Source of the DNA: Nemertoderma westbladi
Lineage: Eukaryota > Xenacoelomorpha > Nemertodermatida > Nemertodermatidae
Direction: 5' to 3'
Length of the DNA: 64,000 nucleotides
NCBI GenBank assembly: GCA_032718475.1
Contig: JAUCBJ010003043.1
Span: 1-64,000 of the forward strand
Each line of letters begins with the position of its first letter. Within the stretch, counting starts at the first letter, position 1. The notes under the pieces are model-generated. The model did no database searches. It worked only from the letters and a program-made list of their open reading frames with translations, and was not told the DNA's origin. Positions 9,001 through 23,300 of the stretch are shown one piece after another. The translations under genes were made by a program, and so were the position numbers.

Positions 9001-11352
9001 AGGGAAAGATCGTAGAGGCATTCATAGTAAATGTATGGAGTAGGGACGGAACGTAGAGGCATTCATAGTAAATGTATGGAGTAGGGACGGAACGTAGAGG
9101 CATTCATAGTAAATGTATGGAGAAGGGAAAGATCGTAGAGGCATTCATAGTAAATGTATGGAGAAGGGAAAGAACGTAGAGGCATTCATAGTAAATGTAT
9201 GGAGTAGGGAGAGAACGTAGAGGCATTCATAGTAAATGTATGGAGGAGGGAATGAAGAACGTAGAGGCATTCATAGTAAATGTATGGAGGAGGGAATGAA
9301 GAACGTAGAGGCATTCATAGTAAATGTATGGAGGAGGGAATGAAGAACGTAGAGGCATTCATAGTAAATGTATGGAGAAGGGAAAGATCGTAGAGGCATT
9401 CATAGTAAATGTATGGAGGAGGGAATGAAGAACGTAGAGGCATTCATAGTAAATGTATGGAGTAGGGAAAGAACGTAGAGGCATTCATAGTAAATGTATG
9501 GAGGAGGGAAAGAACGTAGAGGCATTCATAGTAAATGTATGGAGTAGGGAGAGATCGTAGAGGCATTCATAGTAAATGTATGGAGGAGGGAGAGAACGTA
9601 GAGGCATTCATAGTAAATGTATGGAGTAGGGAATGAACGTAGAGGCATTCATAGTAAATGTATGGAGGAGGGAAAGAACGTAGAGGCATTCATAGTAAAT
9701 GTATGGAGGAGGGAATGAAGAACGTAGAGGCATTCATAGTAAATGTATGGAGGAGGGAATGAAGAACGTAGAGGCATTCATAGTAAATGTATGGAGGAGG
9801 GAATGAACGTAGAGGCATTCATAGTAAATGTATGGAGGAGGGAATGAACGTAGAGGCATTCATAGTAAATGTATGGAGGAGGGAATGAAGAACGTAGAGG
9901 CATTCATAGTAAATGTATGGAGGAGGGAATGAAGATCGTAGAGGCATTCATAGTAAATGTATGGAGGAGGGAAAGAACGTAGAGGCATTCATAGTAAATG
10001 TATGGAGGAGGGAAAGAACGTAGAGGCATTCATAGTAAATGTATGGAGGAGGGAATGAACGTAGAGGCATTCATAGTAAATGTATGGAGGAGGGAATGGA
10101 ACGTAGAGGCATTCATAGTAAATGTATGGAGGAGGGAATGAAGAACGTAGAGGCATTCATAGTAAATGTATGGAGTAGGGAAAGAACGTAGAGGCATTCA
10201 TAGTAAATGTATGGAGGAGGGAAAGAACGTAGAGGCATTCATAGTAAATGTATGGAGGAGGGAAGGAACGTAGAGGCATTCATAGTAAATGTATGGAGAA
10301 GGGAAAGATCGTAGAGGCATTCATAGTAAATGTATGGAGGAGGGAATGAAGAACGTAGAGGCATTCATAGTAAATGTATGGAGTAGGGAAAGAACGTAGA
10401 GGCATTCATAGTAAATGTATGGAGGAGGGAAAGAACGTAGAGGCATTCATAGTAAATGTATGGAGGAGGGAAAGAACGTAGAGGCATTCATAGTAAATGT
10501 ATGGAGGAGGGAAAGATCGTAGAGGCATTCATAGTAAATGTATGGAGTAGGGAAAGATCGTAGAGGCATTCATAGTAAATGTATGGAGGAGGGAAAGAAC
10601 GTAGAGGCATTCATAGTAAATGTATGGAGTAGGGAAAGAACGTAGAGGCATTCATAGTAAATGTATGGAGTAGGGAATGAAGAACGTAGAGGCATTCATA
10701 GTAAATGTATGGAGGAGGGAAAGATCGTAGAGGCATTCATAGTAAATGTATGGAGTAGGGAAAGATCGTAGAGGCATTCATAGTAAATGTATGGAGTAGG
10801 GAAAGAACGTAGAGGCATTCATAGTAAATGTATGGAGTAGGGAAAGATCGTAGAGGCATTCATAGTAAATGTATGGAGTAGGGAAAGAACGTAGAGGCAT
10901 TCATAGTAAATGTATGGAGTAGGGAATGAAGAACGTAGAGGCATTCATAGTAAATGTATGGAGGAGGGAAAGAACGTAGAGGCATTCATAGTAAATGTAT
11001 GGAGTAGGGAAAGATCGTAGAGGCATTCATAGTAAATGTATGGAGTAGGGAAAGAACGTAGAGGCATTCATAGTAAATGTATGGAGTAGGGAATGAAGAA
11101 CGTAGAGGCATTCATAGTAAATGTATGGAGGAGGGAAAGATCGTAGAGGCATTCATAGTAAATGTATGGAGGAGGGAATGAAGAACGTAGAGGCATTCAT
11201 AGTAAATGTATGGAGTAGGGAAAGAAGAACGTAGAGGCATTCATAGTAAATGTATGGAGTAGGGAAAGAACGTAGAGGCATTCATAGTAAATGTATGGAG
11301 TAGGGAAAGAACGTAGAGGCATTCATAGTAAATGTATGGAGGAGGGACGGAA
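6037..11352 (+). repeat. Array domain 1: mixed 41/44-bp monomers next to unique DNA
   Basis: The first unit at the junction is a 36-bp form with a truncated core. Otherwise the domain mixes 41-bp (AAAGAA, AAAGAT) and 44-bp (AATGAAGAA) linkers without one fixed period. A recurring 126-bp trimer (41-41-44: GTAGGGAAAGAA, GAGGGAAAGAT, GAGGGAATGAAGAA) can be followed around 7,500-8,250. Linkers with GAGAAGGG (about 8,700-9,400 and 10,290) and GGGACGG (about 8,660-9,110) mark sub-blocks. Confidence 0.8.
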
Positions 11353-11844
11353 CGTAGAGGCATTCATAGTAAATGTATGGAGTAGGGAAAGAACGTAGAG
11401 GCATTCATAGTAAATGTATGGAGTAGGGAAAGAACGTAGAGGCATTCATAGTAAATGTATGGAGTAGGGAAAGAACGTAGAGGCATTCATAGTAAATGTA
11501 TGGAGTAGGGAAAGAACGTAGAGGCATTCATAGTAAATGTATGGAGTAGGGAAAGAACGTAGAGGCATTCATAGTAAATGTATGGAGTAGGGAAAGAACG
11601 TAGAGGCATTCATAGTAAATGTATGGAGTAGGGAAAGAACGTAGAGGCATTCATAGTAAATGTATGGAGTAGGGAAAGAACGTAGAGGCATTCATAGTAA
11701 ATGTATGGAGTAGGGAAAGAACGTAGAGGCATTCATAGTAAATGTATGGAGTAGGGAAAGAACGTAGAGGCATTCATAGTAAATGTATGGAGTAGGGAAA
11801 GAACGTAGAGGCATTCATAGTAAATGTATGGAGTAGGGAAAGAA
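11353..11844 (+). repeat. Homogeneous run of 12 identical 41-bp monomers
   Basis: From the core at 11353 to the core at 11845, every linker is TATGGAGTAGGGAAAGAA. The span is exactly 12 x 41 bp. Such purity in an otherwise mixed array points to recent local amplification. Confidence 0.85.
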
Positions 11845-14800
11845 CGTAGAGGCATTCATAGTAAATGTATGGAGTAGGGAGAGAACGTAGAGGCATTCAT
11901 AGTAAATGTATGGAAGGAGGGAAAGAACGTAGAGGCATTCATAGTAAATGTATGGAGTAGGGAAAGAAGAACGTAGAGGCATTCATAGTAAATGTATGGA
12001 GTAGGGAGAAGAACGTAGAGGCATTCATAGTAAATGTATGGAGGAGGGAAAGAACGTAGAGGCATTCATAGTAAATGTATGGAGTAGGGAAAGAACGTAG
12101 AGGCATTCATAGTAAATGTATGGAGGAGGGAAAGAGAACGTAGAGGCATTCATAGTAAATGTATGGAGTAGGGAGAGAACGTAGAGGCATTCATAGTAAA
12201 TGTATGGAGGAGGGACGGAACGTAGAGGCATTCATAGTAAATGTATGGAGTAGGGAAAGAACGTAGAGGCATTCATAGTAAATGTATGGAGGAGGGAAAG
12301 AACGTAGAGGCATTCATAGTAAATGTATGGAGGAGGGAAAGAACGTAGAGGCATTCATAGTAAATGTATGGAGGAGGGAAAGAACGTAGAGGCATTCATA
12401 GTAAATGTATGGAGTAGGGAAGAGAACGTAGAGGCATTCATAGTAAATGTATGGAGTAGGGAAGAGAACGTAGAGGCATTCATAGTAAATGTATGGAGGA
12501 GGGAAGGAACGTAGAGGCATTCATAGTAAATGTATGGAGTAGGGAAAGAACGTAGAGGCATTCATAGTAAATGTATGGAGGAGGGAAAGAAGAACGTAGA
12601 GGCATTCATAGTAAATGTATGGAGTAGGGAGAGAACGTAGAGGCATTCATAGTAAATGTATGGAGGAGGGACGGAACGTAGAGGCATTCATAGTAAATGT
12701 ATGGAGTAGGGAAAGAAGAACGTAGAGGCATTCATAGTAAATGTATGGAGTAGGGAAAGAAGAACGTAGAGGCATTCATAGTAAATGTATGGAGTAGGGA
12801 AAGAAGAACGTAGAGGCATTCATAGTAAATGTATGGAGTAGGGAGAGAACGTAGAGGCATTCATAGTAAATGTATGGAGGAGGGACGGAACGTAGAGGCA
12901 TTCATAGTAAATGTATGGAGTAGGGAAAGAAGAACGTAGAGGCATTCATAGTAAATGTATGGAGTAGGGAAAGAAGAACGTAGAGGCATTCATAGTAAAT
13001 GTATGGAGTAGGGAAAGAAGAACGTAGAGGCATTCATAGTAAATGTATGGAGTAGGGAAAGAAGAACGTAGAGGCATTCATAGTAAATGTATGGAGTAGG
13101 GAGAGAACGTAGAGGCATTCATAGTAAATGTATGGAGGAGGGACGGAACGTAGAGGCATTCATAGTAAATGTATGGAGTAGGGAAAGAAGAACGTAGAGG
13201 CATTCATAGTAAATGTATGGAGTAGGGAGAGAACGTAGAGGCATTCATAGTAAATGTATGGAGTAGGGAAAGAACGTAGAGGCATTCATAGTAAATGTAT
13301 GGAGTAGGGAAAGAACGTAGAGGCATTCATAGTAAATGTATGGAGGAGGGACGGAACGTAGAGGCATTCATAGTAAATGTATGGAGTAGGGAAAGAAGAA
13401 CGTAGAGGCATTCATAGTAAATGTATGGAGTAGGGAAAGAACGTAGAGGCATTCATAGTAAATGTATGGAGGAGGGAAAGAACGTAGAGGCATTCATAGT
13501 AAATGTATGGAGGAGGGACGGAACGTAGAGGCATTCATAGTAAATGTATGGAGTAGGGAAAGAAGAACGTAGAGGCATTCATAGTAAATGTATGGAGTAG
13601 GGAAAGAACGTAGAGGCATTCATAGTAAATGTATGGAGGAGGGAAAGATCGTAGAGGCATTCATAGTAAATGTATGGAGGAGGGAAAGAAGAACGTAGAG
13701 GCATTCATAGTAAATGTATGGAGTAGGGAAAGAACGTAGAGGCATTCATAGTAAATGTATGGAGGAGGGAAAGATCGTAGAGGCATTCATAGTAAATGTA
13801 TGGAGTAGGGAAAGAACGTAGAGGCATTCATAGTAAATGTATGGAGGAGGGAAAGATCGTAGAGGCATTCATAGTAAATGTATGGAGTAGGGAAAGAAGA
13901 ACGTAGAGGCATTCATAGTAAATGTATGGAGTAGGGAAAGAACGTAGAGGCATTCATAGTAAATGTATGGAGGAGGGAAAGATCGTAGAGGCATTCATAG
14001 TAAATGTATGGAGTAGGGAAAGAACGTAGAGGCATTCATAGTAAATGTATGGAGGAGGGAAAGATCGTAGAGGCATTCATAGTAAATGTATGGAGGAGGG
14101 AAAGAAGAACGTAGAGGCATTCATAGTAAATGTATGGAGTAGGGAAAGAACGTAGAGGCATTCATAGTAAATGTATGGAGGAGGGAAAGATCGTAGAGGC
14201 ATTCATAGTAAATGTATGGAGTAGGGAAAGAACGTAGAGGCATTCATAGTAAATGTATGGAGGAGGGAAAGATCGTAGAGGCATTCATAGTAAATGTATG
14301 GAGTAGGGAAAGAACGTAGAGGCATTCATAGTAAATGTATGGAGGAGGGAAAGATCGTAGAGGCATTCATAGTAAATGTATGGAGTAGGGAAAGAAGAAC
14401 GTAGAGGCATTCATAGTAAATGTATGGAGTAGGGAAAGAAGAACGTAGAGGCATTCATAGTAAATGTATGGAGTAGGGAAAGAACGTAGAGGCATTCATA
14501 GTAAATGTATGGAGGAGGGAAAGATCGTAGAGGCATTCATAGTAAATGTATGGAGGAGGGAAAGAAGAACGTAGAGGCATTCATAGTAAATGTATGGAGT
14601 AGGGAAAGAACGTAGAGGCATTCATAGTAAATGTATGGAGGAGGGAAAGATCGTAGAGGCATTCATAGTAAATGTATGGAGGAGGGAAAGAAGAACGTAG
14701 AGGCATTCATAGTAAATGTATGGAGTAGGGAAAGAACGTAGAGGCATTCATAGTAAATGTATGGAGGAGGGAAAGATCGTAGAGGCATTCATAGTAAATG

Positions 14801-17280
14801 TATGGAGTAGGGAAAGAACGTAGAGGCATTCATAGTAAATGTATGGAGGAGGGAAAGATCGTAGAGGCATTCATAGTAAATGTATGGAGGAGGGAAAGAA
14901 GAACGTAGAGGCATTCATAGTAAATGTATGGAGTAGGGAAAGAACGTAGAGGCATTCATAGTAAATGTATGGAGGAGGGAAAGATCGTAGAGGCATTCAT
15001 AGTAAATGTATGGAGTAGGGAAAGAACGTAGAGGCATTCATAGTAAATGTATGGAGGAGGGAAAGATCGTAGAGGCATTCATAGTAAATGTATGGAGGAG
15101 GGAATGAAGAACGTAGAGGCATTCATAGTAAATGTATGGAGTAGGGAAAGAACGTAGAGGCATTCATAGTAAATGTATGGAGGAGGGAAAGATCGTAGAG
15201 GCATTCATAGTAAATGTATGGAGGAGGGAATGAAGAACGTAGAGGCATTCATAGTAAATGTATGGAGTAGGGAAAGAAGAACGTAGAGGCATTCATAGTA
15301 AATGTATGGAGTAGGGAAAGATCGTAGAGGCATTCATAGTAAATGTATGGAGTAGGGAAAGAACGTAGAGGCATTCATAGTAAATGTATGGAGGAGGGAA
15401 AGATCGTAGAGGCATTCATAGTAAATGTATGGAGGAGGGAATGAAGAACGTAGAGGCATTCATAGTAAATGTATGGAGTAGGGAAAGAAGAACGTAGAGG
15501 CATTCATAGTAAATGTATGGAGTAGGGAAAGATCGTAGAGGCATTCATAGTAAATGTATGGAGGAGGGAAAGAACGTAGAGGCATTCATAGTAAATGTAT
15601 GGAGGAGGGAAAGAACGTAGAGGCATTCATAGTAAATGTATGGAGGAGGGAAAGAACGTAGAGGCATTCATAGTAAATGTATGGAGAAGGGAAAGATCGT
15701 AGAGGCATTCATAGTAAATGTATGGAGGAGGGAATGAAGAACGTAGAGGCATTCATAGTAAATGTATGGAGTAGGGAAAGAACGTAGAGGCATTCATAGT
15801 AAATGTATGGAGGAGGGAAAGAACGTAGAGGCATTCATAGTAAATGTATGGAGGAGGGAAAGAACGTAGAGGCATTCATAGTAAATGTATGGAGGAGGGA
15901 AAGATCGTAGAGGCATTCATAGTAAATGTATGGAGGAGGGAATGAAGAACGTAGAGGCATTCATAGTAAATGTATGGAGTAGGGAAAGAACGTAGAGGCA
16001 TTCATAGTAAATGTATGGAGTAGGGAAAGATCGTAGAGGCATTCATAGTAAATGTATGGAGGAGGGAAAGAACGTAGAGGCATTCATAGTAAATGTATGT
16101 AGGAGGGAAAGATCGTAGAGGCATTCATAGTAAATGTATGGAGTAGGGAAAGAACGTAGAGGCATTCATAGTAAATGTATGGAGTAGGGAATGAAGAACG
16201 TAGAGGCATTCATAGTAAATGTATGGAGTAGGGAAAGAACGTAGAGGCATTCATAGTAAATGTATGGAGGAGGGACGGAACGTAGAGGCATTCATAGTAA
16301 ATGTATGGAGTAGGGAAAGAAGAACGTAGAGGCATTCATAGTAAATGTATGGAGTAGGGAAAGATCGTAGAGGCATTCATAGTAAATGTATGGAGGAGGG
16401 AATGAAGAACGTAGAGGCATTCATAGTAAATGTATGGAGTAGGGAAAGAAGAACGTAGAGGCATTCATAGTAAATGTATGGAGTAGGGAAAGATCGTAGA
16501 GGCATTCATAGTAAATGTATGGAGGAGGGAATGAAGAACGTAGAGGCATTCATAGTAAATGTATGGAGTAGGGAAAGATCGTAGAGGCATTCATAGTAAA
16601 TGTATGGAGTAGGGAAAGATCGTAGAGGCATTCATAGTAAATGTATGGAGTAGGGAAAGATCGTAGAGGCATTCATAGTAAATGTATGGAGGAGGGAATG
16701 AAGAACGTAGAGGCATTCATAGTAAATGTATGGAGTAGGGAAAGAAGAACGTAGAGGCATTCATAGTAAATGTATGTAGGAAAGAACGTAGAGGCATTCA
16801 TAGTAAATGTATGGAGGAGGGAAAGATCGTAGAGGCATTCATAGTAAATGTATGGAGGAGGGAATGAAGAACGTAGAGGCATTCATAGTAAATGTATGGA
16901 GTAGGGAAAGAAGAACGTAGAGGCATTCATAGTAAATGTATGGAGTAGGGAAAGATCGTAGAGGCATTCATAGTAAATGTATGGAGGAGGGAAAGAACGT
17001 AGAGGCATTCATAGTAAATGTATGGAGGAGGGAATGAAGAACGTAGAGGCATTCATAGTAAATGTATGGAGGAGGGAAAGAACGTAGAGGCATTCATAGT
17101 AAATGTATGGAGTAGGGAAAGAAGAACGTAGAGGCATTCATAGTAAATGTATGGAGTAGGGAAAGAACGTAGAGGCATTCATAGTAAATGTATGGAGGAG
17201 GGAAAGATCGTAGAGGCATTCATAGTAAATGTATGGAGGAGGGAATGAAGAACGTAGAGGCATTCATAGTAAATGTATGG
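11845..17280 (+). repeat. Array domain 2: 41/44-bp monomers with dimer and trimer patterns
   Basis: Between about 12,570 and 13,400 there are repeated blocks of GTAGGGAAAGAAGAA units followed by GTAGGGAGAGAA and GAGGGACGGAA units. Between about 13,600 and 15,060 an alternating 82-bp dimer (GTAGGGAAAGAA with GAGGGAAAGAT) is interspersed with 44-bp units. Around 15,030-15,690 the order of variants copies that at about 8,010-8,700. Rare inserted bases occur, for example TATGGAAGGAGGG near 11,910. Confidence 0.75.
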
Positions 17281-18308
17281 AGTAGGGAAAGAAGAACGTA
17301 GAGGCATTCATAGTAAATGTATGGAGTAGGGAAAGATCGTAGAGGCATTCATAGTAAATGTATGGAGGAGGGAAAGAACGTAGAGGCATTCATAGTAAAT
17401 GTATGGAGGAGGGAATGAAGAACGTAGAGGCATTCATAGTAAATGTATGGAGGAGGGAAAGATCGTAGAGGCATTCATAGTAAATGTATGGAGGAGGGAA
17501 TGAAGAACGTAGAGGCATTCATAGTAAATGTATGGAGTAGGGAAAGATCGTAGAGGCATTCATAGTAAATGTATGGAGGAGGGAGAGAACGTAGAGGCAT
17601 TCATAGTAAATGTATGGAGTAGGGAGAGAACGTAGAGGCATTCATAGTAAATGTATGGAGGAGGGAATGAAGAACGTAGAGGCATTCATAGTAAATGTAT
17701 GGAGGAGGGAAAGATCGTAGAGGCATTCATAGTAAATGTATGGAGGAGGGAATGAAGAACGTAGAGGCATTCATAGTAAATGTATGGAGTAGGGAAAGAA
17801 CGTAGAGGCATTCATAGTAAATGTATGGAGGAGGGAATGAAGAACGTAGAGGCATTCATAGTAAATGTATGGAGGAGGGAAAGATCGTAGAGGCATTCAT
17901 AGTAAATGTATGGAGGAGGGAATGAAGAACGTAGAGGCATTCATAGTAAATGTATGGAGTAGGGAAAGAACGTAGAGGCATTCATAGTAAATGTATGGAG
18001 GAGGGAAAGATCGTAGAGGCATTCATAGTAAATGTATGGAGGAGGGAATGAAGAACGTAGAGGCATTCATAGTAAATGTATGGAGTAGGGAAAGAACGTA
18101 GAGGCATTCATAGTAAATGTATGGAGTAGGGAAAGATCGTAGAGGCATTCATAGTAAATGTATGGAGGAGGGAAAGAACGTAGAGGCATTCATAGTAAAT
18201 GTATGGAGTAGGGAAAGATCGTAGAGGCATTCATAGTAAATGTATGGAGTAGGGAAAGAACGTAGAGGCATTCATAGTAAATGTATGGAGTAGGGAAAGA
18301 ACGTAGAG

Positions 18309-20394
18309 GAATTCATAGTAAATGTATGGAGTAGGGAAAGAACGTAGAGGAATTCATAGTAAATGTATGGAGTAGGGAAAGAACGTAGAGGAATTCATAG
18401 TAAATGTATGGAGGAGGGAAAGAACGTAGAGGCATTCATAGTAAATGTATGGAGTAGGGAAAGAACGTAGAGGAATTCATAGTAAATGTATGGAGGAGGG
18501 AAAGAACGTAGAGGCATTCATAGTAAATGTATGGAGGAGGGAATGAAGAACGTAGAGGCATTCATAGTAAATGTATGGAGGAGGGAAAGATCGTAGAGGC
18601 ATTCATAGTAAATGTATGGAGGAGGGAAAGAACGTAGAGGCATTCATAGTAAATGTATGGAGTAGGGAAAGAACGTAGAGGCATTCATAGTAAATGTATG
18701 GAGTAGGGAAAGAACGTAGAGGAATTCATAGTAAATGTATGGAGTAGGGAAAGAAGAACGTAGAGGAATTCATAGAAAATGTATGGAGTAGGGAAAGAAG
18801 AACGTAGAGGCATTCATAGTAAATGTATGGAGGAGGGAAAGATCGTAGAGGCATTCATAGTAAATGTATGGAGGAGGGAAAGAACGTAGAGGCATTCATA
18901 GTAAATGTATGGAGTAGGGAATGAAGAACGTAGAGGCATTCATAGTAAATGTATGGAGTAGGGAAAGAACGTAGAGGCATTCATAGTAAATGTATGGAGT
19001 AGGGAAAGAACGTAGAGGCATTCATAGTAAATGTATGGAGTAGGGAAAGAACGTAGAGGAATTCATAGTAAATGTATGGAGGAGGGAATGAAGAACGTAG
19101 AGGCATTCATAGTAAATGTATGGAGGAGGGAAAGATCGTAGAGGCATTCATAGTAAATGTATGGAGGAGGGAAAGAACGTAGAGGCATTCATAGTAAATG
19201 TATGGAGGAGGGAAAGAACGTAGAGGAATTCATAGTAAATGTATGGAGTAGGGAAAGAACGTAGAGGCATTCATAGTAAATGTATGGAGTAGGGAAAGAA
19301 CGTAGAGGCATTCATAGTAAATGTATGGAGTAGGGAAAGAACGTAGAGGCATTCATAGTAAATGTATGGAGGAGGGAAAGATCGTAGAGGCATTCATAGT
19401 AAATGTATGGAGGAGGGAAAGAACGTAGAGGCATTCATAGTAAATGTATGGAGTAGGGAAAGAACGTAGAGGCATTCATAGTAAATGTATGGAGTAGGGA
19501 AAGAACGTAGAGGAATTCATAGTAAATGTATGGAGGAGGGAATGAAGAACGTAGAGGCATTCATAGTAAATGTATGGAGGAGGGAAAGATCGTAGAGGCA
19601 TTCATAGTAAATGTATGGAGTAGGGAAAGAACGTAGAGGCATTCATAGTAAATGTATGGAGTAGGGAAAGAACGTAGAGGCATTCATAGTAAATGTATGG
19701 AGGAGGGAAAGATCGTAGAGGCATTCATAGTAAATGTATGGAGGAGGGAAAGAACGTAGAGGCATTCATAGTAAATGTATGGAGTAGGGAAAGAACGTAG
19801 AGGCATTCATAGTAAATGTATGGAGTAGGGAAAGAACGTAGAGGAATTCATAGTAAATGTATGGAGGAGGGAATGAAGAACGTAGAGGCATTCATAGTAA
19901 ATGTATGGAGGAGGGAAAGATCGTAGAGGCATTCATAGTAAATGTATGGAGGAGGGAAAGAACGTAGAGGCATTCATAGTAAATGTATGGAGGAGGGAAA
20001 GAACGTAGAGGCATTCATAGTAAATGTATGGAGTAGGGAAAGAACGTAGAGGCATTCATAGTAAATGTATGGAGTAGGGAAAGAACGTAGAGGAATTCAT
20101 AGTAAATGTATGGAGTAGGGAAAGAAGAACGTAGAGGAATTCATAGAAAATGTATGGAGTAGGGAAAGAAGAACGTAGAGGCATTCATAGTAAATGTATG
20201 GAGGAGGGAAAGATCGTAGAGGCATTCATAGTAAATGTATGGAGGAGGGAAAGAACGTAGAGGCATTCATAGTAAATGTATGGAGTAGGGAAAGAACGTA
20301 GAGGCATTCATAGTAAATGTATGGAGTAGGGAAAGAACGTAGAGGAATTCATAGTAAATGTATGGAGTAGGGAAAGAAGAACGTAGAGGAATTC
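18309..20394 (+). repeat. Core variant cluster creating GAATTC (copy 1)
   Basis: In about 14 units the core reads GAGGAATTCATAG instead of GAGGCATTCATAG, which creates a GAATTC hexamer (EcoRI site). Examples are at 18309, 18350, 18391, 19844 and 20389. Three neighbouring units also carry a core change giving CATAGAAAATG (near 18,771, 20,142 and 20,394). The units are interspersed with normal cores. Confidence 0.85.
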
Positions 20395-23300
20395 ATAGAA
20401 AATGTATGGAGTAGGGAAAGAAGAACGTAGAGGCATTCATAGTAAATGTATGAAGGAGGGAAAGAAGAACGTAGAGGCATTCATAGTAAATGTATGGAGG
20501 AGGGAATGAAGAACGTAGAGGCATTCATAGTAAATGTATGGAGTAGGGAAAGAAGAACGTAGAGGCATTCATAGTAAATGTATGAAGGAAGGAACGTAGA
20601 GGCATTCATAGTAAATGTATGGAGGAGGGAAAGAACGTAGAGGCATTCATAGTAAATGTATGGAGGAGGGAATGAAGAACGTAGAGGCATTCATAGTAAA
20701 TGTATGGAGTAGGGAAAGAACGTAGAGGCATTCATAGTAAATGTATGGAGGAGGGAAAGAAGAACGTAGAGGCATTCATAGTAAATGTATGGAGTAGGGA
20801 AAGAACGTAGAGGCATTCATAGTAAATGTATGGAGGAGGGAAAGATCGTAGAGGCATTCATAGTAAATGTATGGAGGAGGGAATGAAGAACGTAGAGGCA
20901 TTCATAGTAAATGTATGGAGTAGGGAAAGAACGTAGAGGCATTCATAGTAAATGTATGGAGTAGGGAAAGAACGTAGAGGCATTCATAGTAAATGTATGG
21001 AGGAGGGAAAGAACGTAGAGGCATTCATAGTAAATGTATGGAGGAGGGAAAGAACGTAGAGGCATTCATAGTAAATGTATGGAGGAGGGAAAGATCGTAG
21101 AGGCATTCATAGTAAATGTATGGAGGAGGGAATGAAGAACGTAGAGGCATTCATAGTAAATGTATGGAGTAGGGAAAGAACGTAGAGGCATTCATAGTAA
21201 ATGTATGGAGTAGGGAAAGAACGTAGAGGCATTCATAGTAAATGTATGGAGGAGGGAAAGAACGTAGAGGCATTCATAGTAAATGTATGGAGGAGGGAAA
21301 GATCGTAGAGGCATTCATAGTAAATGTATGGAGGAGGGAATGAAGAACGTAGAGGCATTCATAGTAAATGTATGGAGTAGGGAAAGAAGAACGTAGAGGC
21401 ATTCATAGTAAATGTATGAAGGAAGGAACGTAGAGGCATTCATAGTAAATGTATGGAGGAGGGAAAGATCGTAGAGGCATTCATAGTAAATGTATGGAGG
21501 AGGGAAAGAACGTAGAGGCATTCATAGTAAATGTATGGAGTAGGGAAAGAACGTAGAGGTATTCATAGTAAATGTATGGAGTAGGGAAAGAACGTAGAGG
21601 CATTCATAGTAAATGTATGGAGGAGGGAGAGAACGTAGAGGCATTCATAGTAAATGAGTAGGGAAAGAACGTAGAGGCATTCATAGTAAATGTATGGAGT
21701 AGGGAATGAAGATCGTAGAGGCATTCATAGTAAATGTATGGAGGAGGGAATGAAGAACGTAGAGGCATTCATAGTAAATGTATGGAGGAGGGAATGAAGA
21801 ACGTAGAGGCATTCATAGTAAATGTATGGAGTAGGGAAAGAAGAACGTAGAGGCATTCATAGTAAATGTATGGAGGAGGGAAAGAAGAACGTAGAGGCAT
21901 TCATAGTAAATGAGTAGGGAAAGAACGTAGAGGCATTCATAGTAAATGTATGGAGTAGGGAATGAAGATCGTAGAGGCATTCATAGTAAATGTATGGAGG
22001 AGGGAATGAAGAACGTAGAGGCATTCATAGTAAATGTATGGAGGAGGGAATGAAGAACGTAGAGGCATTCATAGTAAATGTATGGAGGAGGGAATGAAGA
22101 ACGTAGAGGCATTCATAGTAAATGTATGGAGTAGGGAAAGAAGAACGTAGAGGCATTCATAGTAAATGTATGGAGGAGGGAAAGAAGAACGTAGAGGCAT
22201 TCATAGTAAATGTATGTAGGAGGGAATGAAGATCGTAGAGGCATTCATAGTAAATGTATGGAGGAGGGAATGAAGAACGTAGAGGCATTCATAGTAAATG
22301 TATGGAGTAGGGAAAGAAGAACGTAGAGGCATTCATAGTAAATGTATGGAGTAGGGAAAGAACGTAGAGGCATTCATAGTAAATGTATGTAGGAGGGAAT
22401 GAAGATCGTAGAGGCATTCATAGTAAATGTATGGAGGAGGGAATGAAGAACGTAGAGGCATTCATAGTAAATGTATGGAGGAGGGAAAGAAGAACGTAGA
22501 GGCATTCATAGTAAATGTATGGAGGAGGGAATGAAGAACGTAGAGGCATTCATAGTAAATGTATGTAGGAGGGAATGAAGATCGTAGAGGCATTCATAGT
22601 AAATGTATGGAGGAGGGAATGAAGAACGTAGAGGCATTCATAGTAAATGTATGTAGGAGGGAATGAAGATCGTAGAGGCATTCATAGTAAATGTATGAAG
22701 GAGGGAATGAAGATCGTAGAGGCATTCATAGTAAATGTATGGAGTAGGGAAAGAACGTAGAGGCATTCATAGTAAATGTATGGAGGAGGGAAAGAAGAAC
22801 GTAGAGGCATTCATAGTAAATGTATGGAGTAGGGAAAGAAGAACGTAGAGGCATTCATAGTAAATGTATGGAGTAGGGAAAGAACGTAGAGGCATTCATA
22901 GTAAATGTATGTAGGAGGGAATGAAGATCGTAGAGGCATTCATAGTAAATGTATGGAGGAGGGAATGAAGAACGTAGAGGCATTCATAGTAAATGTATGG
23001 AGGAGGGAAAGAAGAACGTAGAGGCATTCATAGTAAATGTATGGAGGAGGGAATGAAGAACGTAGAGGCATTCATAGTAAATGTATGGAGGAGGGAATGA
23101 AGATCGTAGAGGCATTCATAGTAAATGTATGGAGGAGGGAATGAAGAACGTAGAGGCATTCATAGTAAATGTATGGAGGAGGGAAAGAAGAACGTAGAGG
23201 CATTCATAGTAAATGTATGGAGGAGGGAATGAAGAACGTAGAGGCATTCATAGTAAATGTATGGAGGAGGGAATGAAGAACGTAGAGGCATTCATAGTAA

